Shown: piece after piece, positions 57,337 to 64,000 of the stretch
Position numbering within the stretch: position 1 is the stretch's first letter
Layout of the letters: every line of letters starts with the position of its first letter
From: Tropicibacter naphthalenivorans
GTDB taxonomy: Bacteria > Pseudomonadota > Alphaproteobacteria > Rhodobacterales > Rhodobacteraceae
Length of the DNA stretch: 64,000 bases
Reading direction: 5' to 3'
Assembly (NCBI RefSeq): GCF_900176475.1
Contig: NZ_FWXX01000005.1
Coordinates: 248,001 to 312,000 of the forward strand
Notes under the pieces: generated by a model
Databases searched by the model: none
Told to the model about the DNA's origin: nothing
The model's input: only the letters and a program-made list of their open reading frames with translations
Made by a program: the position numbers and the translations under genes

Positions 57337-59103
57337 ATGAAACCTTCGAGCAAGAAAACGGGCCTGAGGCAGGCCTTGAATTCCGTGTTCCTACGCTGTG
57401 CGGCCATCATGGCTGTCACGACAATTGTCGTGGCAGGCGTGCTGTCGGTGCAGTCCGGGCGTCTGGCCAACCAACTGGCGGTCAAAGCGGTCGGGGATCA
57501 GGCCGAAAAATCCGTCGATGCCCTCGCGGTCGAACTGGTGAAGCCGATCCGTTTTAAGGCCAGCGACAAGATCACCGAGGTCGGCCAAAACACCCTCGAC
57601 ATCGCGGGCGAGTCTGGTCAGGCGTTGCTGGTGATCGACGCCAGCGGTGCGGTTTTGTCCTCCTTTGGCGCGGTTGACGCGCTGGGGGGCGATTTTGCTG
57701 ACATGGCGGCGCAAGCGCTGGCCGAAGGTCACCATGTCGCGGCGGAGAACGGCCTTTGGCAAGCGACGCCCGTCATGCTGTCCGCGGATGAGCCTCCAAT
57801 CGGTGCCGCCGTGATCGCCTATAGCGCCGATGTGGCGCTTGCCAGTGTACGCGAGCAGAACCAAATGATCCTTATGACGGCGGTCACGGTCTTTGTGGTG
57901 ATGATGGCGATTACGGTGCTCGTGCTCAAACGTGTTCTGGGGCGTCCCTTGGCGACCATGTCCGGCGCGCTGCAAACCGTGACGGATGGCGACTATGACA
58001 GCAAAGTGCCCATGGTCGAGCGCGCCGATGAATTTGGTGCCATTGCCCGAAATCTCGACCAGCTCGTGACCAAGCTGCATGATGGGCGCGTGGCCGAAGA
58101 GCAGCGGGTCATCCAGATGCAACTGCAATCGCGCGTCGTGGACCATCTGGGCCAAAGCCTTGATGTATTGGCCGAAGGGGTCCTTAACCGCGACATCCAC
58201 GAGGAATTCCCGGAAAACTACGAACAACTGCGTCACAACTACAATCGCGCGGTCCAGAGCCTGCGGGTCGTGATTGGCGAGGTGCGCGATGCCTCCTCGG
58301 ACATTCTCGGCAACGCCGATTCCATTGCGCGCGCGTCGGATGACCTGTCGCGGCGCACGGAAACGCAGGCGGCCACCCTCGAAGAGTCCGCCGCTGCGCT
58401 CGAAGAGCTGCTCAACAGCGTGAACACCGCGGCCCAGAACGCGTCGAACGCCGATGCCGCGGCCCGAAATGCGCGCGATATTGCCCGTCAGAACGGCGAG
58501 GTCATGCACTCTGCGATCAGCGCGATGGCAGAGATTGAGAAAAGCTCGGAGCAGATCAGCGAGATCATCACCGTCATTGACGACATCGCCTTTCAGACCA
58601 ATCTCCTGGCGCTCAACGCCGGGGTCGAGGCCGCACGGGCGGGCGAATCCGGCAAAGGGTTTGCGGTGGTCGCCTCCGAAGTGCGCGGGCTTGCACAGCG
58701 CAGTGCCGAAGCGGCCCAGCAGATCAAGGATTTGATCATCGGATCCGCGGACCAGGTGCAGAACGGCGTGCAATTGGTTGAAAAGGCAGGGAAAGCCCTA
58801 GAAGAGGTGGTGGGCAAGGTTGCTGAAATCTCGGATATGGTTAGCGAAATTGCTCGCGGTGCCGGAGAGCAAGCCCAAGGTCTTGAAGAGATCAATGTCG
58901 GCATCGCCAACCTGGACCGTGTCACGCAGCAAAACGCGGCCATGGTTGAAGAGGCGACCGCCGCGGCGCATACATTGCGCGCCGACTCTGGTGGGCTTCG
59001 GGACAAGGTTGCTCTGTTTCAGACGGACTCATCAGAGCCTGCAAGCATGGCGGCGGCCGCGCCTTCGCGCCCTGCCACTGCGGGCAAAGCAGCCGCGAGC
59101 TAA
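57337..59103 (+). CDS. Methyl-accepting chemotaxis protein
   Basis: A 588-residue transmembrane chemoreceptor. Helices at about 23-45 and 178-200 bracket a periplasmic domain of about 130 residues; a HAMP domain follows (RPLATMSGALQTVTDGDYDS), a second HAMP-like linker, and the signalling coiled coil with hairpin tip DDIAFQTNLLALNAGVEAAR. The C-terminal tail is Ala/Ser-rich without an obvious CheR-binding pentapeptide. ATG 57337 follows AGGGG at five bases. Probably in one operon with the Cache protein. Confidence 0.93.
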   Translation: MKPSSKKTGLRQALNSVFLRCAAIMAVTTIVVAGVLSVQSGRLANQLAVKAVGDQAEKSVDALAVELVKPIRFKASDKITEVGQNTLDIAGESGQALLVIDASGAVLSSFGAVDALGGDFADMAAQALAEGHHVAAENGLWQATPVMLSADEPPIGAAVIAYSADVALASVREQNQMILMTAVTVFVVMMAITVLVLKRVLGRPLATMSGALQTVTDGDYDSKVPMVERADEFGAIARNLDQLVTKLHDGRVAEEQRVIQMQLQSRVVDHLGQSLDVLAEGVLNRDIHEEFPENYEQLRHNYNRAVQSLRVVIGEVRDASSDILGNADSIARASDDLSRRTETQAATLEESAAALEELLNSVNTAAQNASNADAAARNARDIARQNGEVMHSAISAMAEIEKSSEQISEIITVIDDIAFQTNLLALNAGVEAARAGESGKGFAVVASEVRGLAQRSAEAAQQIKDLIIGSADQVQNGVQLVEKAGKALEEVVGKVAEISDMVSEIARGAGEQAQGLEEINVGIANLDRVTQQNAAMVEEATAAAHTLRADSGGLRDKVALFQTDSSEPASMAAAAPSRPATAGKAAAS

Positions 59104-59109
59104 TGCCGG

Positions 59110-60018
59110 CTATCGCAGAAATGGATCACTGCGGACTAACTTGAATATCTTTTGGCGGATCCATGCGTGCATTGGCGAATGATGAAGCCGGGTTGTCCAG
59201 ACCAGCGAAATATCAAACGGCGCTGGGACCGGACAGGGCAACCGCTTCAGCCGGCCCTCCAAGCCAACTGCCAAACGGGTGGGGACCGTGGCAACCAGAT
59301 CGGTCTCCTCAATCACCAGCCCCAAACCGGCGGGGCTGGGCACCTCGACAACGGTGTTGAGTGTATGCCCGGCGTCGCTCAACTCTCGCAAATAGCGCGA
59401 GCGCCATTCATAACCGTAGGTCACGGTCACGTGGGTGCACGCCAAATAGGCCGCAAGATCAAAGGAGTCTGCGCAATATCTGGCATCGGGGGCCACAACG
59501 CAGCTGTATTCGTCGCTCAAGAGCGTCTGACAAAAGAACTCCCCCTCTGTTGGTGTAATGGGGCCCATCAGCAAATCTGCTTTGCCGGTCTTTAACAGAT
59601 TGGGTCCTTTGTTGGTCGCCGTTACAAGATGCAGCCGCAGTCCGGGCGCTTCGGCGCGCAAAGCGCGAATTACGGACGGCAAGATGATTTGCCGTTCATA
59701 ATAATTGCTCGCGATGGTCACCGTCGCCTCGGCGGTGGCTGGATCAAAAGCATCCGGCATGGCCATCTGCACAAACGCATCCAGCATCTCTGTCGCTTGG
59801 GCCGCAAGCTGATCGCAACGCTGGGTCGGCATAACGCGCCCGCTTTGGCGGTAAAACAACGGATCATCAAAGGCTTTGCGGAGCTTGTCGATGGTATAGC
59901 TGACCGCTGACTGGTTCACCTCCAACTGCGCCGCCGCGGCCGTGAAAGATCGCAAATCGTAGACCAATTTCAGCGTCCGTAGGGCTGCAAAATCAAGGTT
60001 CAGGGGCAGGGGGGGCAT
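59110..60018 (-). CDS. LysR-family transcriptional regulator
   Basis: A 302-residue LTTR. The N-terminal winged HTH reads LRTLKLVYDLRSFTAAAAQL, then EVNQSAVSYTIDKLRKAFDD; the rest is a periplasmic-binding-like effector domain. It is divergent from the second P450, and a T-N11-A palindrome lies between the starts, so it most likely controls that P450. Effector unknown. Confidence 0.92.
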   Translation of the reverse strand: MPPLPLNLDFAALRTLKLVYDLRSFTAAAAQLEVNQSAVSYTIDKLRKAFDDPLFYRQSGRVMPTQRCDQLAAQATEMLDAFVQMAMPDAFDPATAEATVTIASNYYERQIILPSVIRALRAEAPGLRLHLVTATNKGPNLLKTGKADLLMGPITPTEGEFFCQTLLSDEYSCVVAPDARYCADSFDLAAYLACTHVTVTYGYEWRSRYLRELSDAGHTLNTVVEVPSPAGLGLVIEETDLVATVPTRLAVGLEGRLKRLPCPVPAPFDISLVWTTRLHHSPMHAWIRQKIFKLVRSDPFLR

Positions 60019-60038
60019 TGGCGCTCCATACGGGAAAT

Positions 60039-60053
60039 TGATAACTTCGATCA
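60039..60053 (+). promoter_or_regulatory. LysR-type operator candidate
   Basis: TGATAACTTCGATCA has TGAT/ATCA arms around seven bases, the T-N11-A form bound by LysR regulators, in the 104-bp gap between the divergent LysR and P450 genes. Confidence 0.5.
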
Positions 60054-60122
60054 GCTACATCGAATTGTTGCATGGTTGCTAATCCAGTATCAACAGGCCA
60101 GCACAAAGGGGAGGAGAGCACC

Positions 60123-61298
60123 ATGCCGCTAGCGCCAGTGAACGAGGACGTGACCGTCCATCAATTGATCGACACACCGTACACATTTTACAAACAGGCG
60201 CGGGCGAACACACCGGTGGTGACGCTGCCGTCGGTCAAACGGACCCTGCTGACCAAGGCGGTCGATTGCCGCTACGTCAAAGATAACCCACAGCTTTTCA
60301 GCTCCAACGATCCCTCGACCCCGATGGAAAAGGCGTTTGAAGCGCATACCTTGATGCGCAAGGATGGCGCAGAGCATATGGCCGAGCGCAACGCGATGAT
60401 GCCGACCTTTGCGCCCAAAAACCTCAAGGGGATCTGGGGGCCGATGTATGAAAAATACGCCGAGGAGTATCTGGATCGGCTACCCAAGGACGAAGTGATT
60501 GACCTGTTTCCGCTGCTCGCCGGGCCTTTGGCGGCGCGGATCTTGGCGGAAACCATGGGGATGCCCGACGCCAGTGACGAGGACATGCAGCACTGGTCGC
60601 AGGCTCTGATCGACGGGGCGGGCAACTTTGGCTGGTTCGATGAGCCGTTTGTGCGTGTCGCCAAAGCCAACGTCGCAATGAACGCCAACATTGAGGCCAA
60701 CGCAGACCGTCTGCGCGCCGAGCCGGATCAATCGGCCCTGTCGGTGATGATCCACGCGGAAAACCCCATCCCGTGGAGCCAGATTGTCGCGAATATCAAG
60801 ATCGCCATCGGCGGCGGGATTAACGAACCGCGCGATGCGGCGTTAACGATCCTTTACGGGCTGTTGACCAACCCCGACCAACTTGAGGAAATCAAGGCCT
60901 CGGGCAACTGGTCCGCCGCGTTCGAAGAGGGGGTGCGCTGGGTTGCGCCGATCCAGGTGTCCAGCCGTCTTGTGCTCGAAGACACGCAGATCCGCGATTA
61001 TGACATCCCCAAGGGTACGGTTGTGATGACCTGTCAGGCCAGCGCCAACCACGATGAGGACGTTTTCGAAGACGGCCATCTTTACAATGCGCTGCGAAAA
61101 TCCGCGCCGCATCAAAGCTTTGGCTCGGGGCCGCATCACTGCATGGGCACCCATATGGCGCGGATGATGGTGGGGCGGATGCTGCTGCCGATGATCTTTG
61201 ACAAGTTCCCGAACATGCGGCTGGTCGACCCGGAGACCGTGGTGTGGAAGGGCTTTGGCTTTCGCGGACCGCTGAACCTGCCTGTCAGGCTGACATAA
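60123..61298 (+). CDS. Cytochrome P450 with an atypical I-helix
   Basis: A 391-residue bacterial P450. The heme loop is FGSGPHHCMG (333-342, Cys340) and the K-helix ExxR is EGVR (269-272). The I-helix reads GGGINEPRDA (230-239): the usual acid-Thr pair (AGxE/D-T) is replaced by Glu-Pro. This hints at unusual oxygen activation, as in some O-demethylating or peroxide-using P450s. GGAGGAGAG precedes ATG 60123. Under likely control of the divergent LysR. A terminator follows. No redox partner gene adjoins. Confidence 0.92.
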   Translation: MPLAPVNEDVTVHQLIDTPYTFYKQARANTPVVTLPSVKRTLLTKAVDCRYVKDNPQLFSSNDPSTPMEKAFEAHTLMRKDGAEHMAERNAMMPTFAPKNLKGIWGPMYEKYAEEYLDRLPKDEVIDLFPLLAGPLAARILAETMGMPDASDEDMQHWSQALIDGAGNFGWFDEPFVRVAKANVAMNANIEANADRLRAEPDQSALSVMIHAENPIPWSQIVANIKIAIGGGINEPRDAALTILYGLLTNPDQLEEIKASGNWSAAFEEGVRWVAPIQVSSRLVLEDTQIRDYDIPKGTVVMTCQASANHDEDVFEDGHLYNALRKSAPHQSFGSGPHHCMGTHMARMMVGRMLLPMIFDKFPNMRLVDPETVVWKGFGFRGPLNLPVRLT

Positions 61299-61302
61299 GA
61301 AA

Positions 61303-61336
61303 AGGGGCCGCATAAACAGCGGCCCCTTCATTTTTG
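61303..61336 (+). terminator. Bidirectional terminator between P450 and katG
   Basis: AAGGGGCCGC and GCGGCCCCTT pair across ATAAACA and are followed by CATTTTTG; the minus strand has TTTTCTTATG after the stem. It serves two convergent genes. Confidence 0.85.
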
Positions 61337-61343
61337 TTAAGGA

Positions 61344-63644
<2,301 letters not shown>

Positions 63645-63662
63645 CTATTTTCAGATTGCAAT

Positions 63663-63679
63663 GATAGGTTGGGGTTATC
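63663..63679 (-). promoter_or_regulatory. Palindrome upstream of katG
   Basis: On the minus strand GATAACCCCAACCTATC has GATA/TATC outer arms and lies 130 bp before katG and immediately after the racemase stop. It could be a regulator site; match to an OxyR consensus is partial. Confidence 0.3.
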
Positions 63680-63680
63680 G

Positions 63681-64000
63681 CTAATGGCCAGTGAGATAGG
63701 CGCAGACAACCGCCGCAGCGCGTACCCCGTCGATCAGGCGCACCTGCGTGACGCCTTTGGCGCGGGCGCTGATCTCTGTCATGCCGCCACAGCCAAGGGC
63801 GACGGTTTGCACCTGATCCTCGGTTTCGGCGGCGACGACTTCGTCCAGCACGCGGGATGTGGCGGCGTCGGGGTCTTGTTCCAAAGCCAAAACAGGCACT
63901 TCGGAGGCGCGGACCTTGGCCAGTTGCCCGCCAAGGCCGTAGGCCTGCACGTTGGATTGCAGGATCGGCACCGCGACGCCCATGGTCGTCACCACGGAAA
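63681..64000 (-). CDS. Aspartate/glutamate/hydantoin racemase family protein (partial)
   Basis: The last 106 codons of a minus-strand gene whose start lies beyond the window. The segment has SVVTTMGVAVPILQSNVQAY, GLGGQLAKVRASEVPVLAL and, near the C terminus, VQTVALGCGGMTEI with the second catalytic Cys of the cofactor-independent racemase family. The hydantoin-racemase branch is favoured by the VVTT and YGLxxxLAxVR pattern. katG follows on the same strand. Confidence 0.85.
   Translation of the reverse strand, partial: SVVTTMGVAVPILQSNVQAYGLGGQLAKVRASEVPVLALEQDPDAATSRVLDEVVAAETEDQVQTVALGCGGMTEISARAKGVTQVRLIDGVRAAAVVCAYLTGH

Overview
The window is a compact, GC-rich chromosomal segment that looks like a marine alphaproteobacterium of the Rhodobacterales (Roseobacter/Rhodobacter group). 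The lineage call rests on the sciP-ctrA pair and a CckA-type hybrid kinase, on a DctB/DctD system driving a DctPQM TRAP transporter, on GTTC-N7-GTTC (alphaproteobacterial) SOS boxes, and on an FnrL-like box. I see no IS element, prophage, integrase or CRISPR array. The species cannot be named from the sequence.

Layout. 1-5.9 kb: end of an unidentified gene, then an assimilatory sulfate reduction cluster on the minus strand (SUMT cysG, DUF2849, cysI, cysH, DUF934, fpr) with a divergent Lrp-type regulator. 6-7.1 kb: a cytochrome P450. 7.2-13.8 kb: dctB-dctD-dctP-dctQ-dctM for C4-dicarboxylate sensing and uptake. 13.9-16.8 kb: an alpha/beta hydrolase, tpiA, a 2OG-Fe(II) oxygenase and a TfoX-domain protein. 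16.8-20.5 kb: Fe-S genes (HesB/IscA type, SufT) flanking a SatD-DUF3307 pair, then a protease-like/RimK fusion. 20.6-25.5 kb: a membrane LytTR regulator, a polysaccharide deacetylase, two identical tRNA-Asp genes, a DUF882 protein and an L,D-transpeptidase. 25.6-28.2 kb: lpxD with a dedicated ACP and ketoacyl-ACP synthase. 28.3-34.9 kb: mnmA, sciP, ctrA, ligA, recG. 35-37.3 kb: an SOS-box-linked 40-residue membrane protein, a soluble chemoreceptor-like protein and a NifU-like scaffold. 37.4-42.2 kb: hisI, a RACo-type corrinoid activator, a CaiB-type CoA-transferase and a ureohydrolase. 42.4-49.3 kb: guaB, an RNA methyltransferase, cckA, a sulfotransferase and recA. 49.4-56.6 kb: alaS, DUF1330, a small secreted protein, typA, an outer-membrane barrel and an SMR pump. 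56.7-64 kb: a Cache-like periplasmic protein with an MCP, a LysR regulator divergent from a second P450, katG and a partial racemase.

Three themes cut across the genes. First, five copies of a two-hairpin repeat, each made of two 22-bp palindromes whose arms differ in sequence but stay self-complementary, all lie just after a stop codon and between co-directional genes; they look like intercistronic RNA elements comparable to REP sequences. Second, CtrA-like boxes (TTAA-N7-TTAAC type) lie upstream of sciP, ctrA, cckA, a LytTR gene, an outer-membrane protein and a Cache/MCP operon, suggesting a local CtrA regulon with feedback on its own phosphorelay. Third, two SOS boxes mark recA and an unannotated-size 40-codon membrane-protein gene. 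The strongest candidates for undescribed biology are that small SOS protein, the SatD (cyclase-like)-DUF3307 (membrane) pair, and the covarying double-palindrome family.
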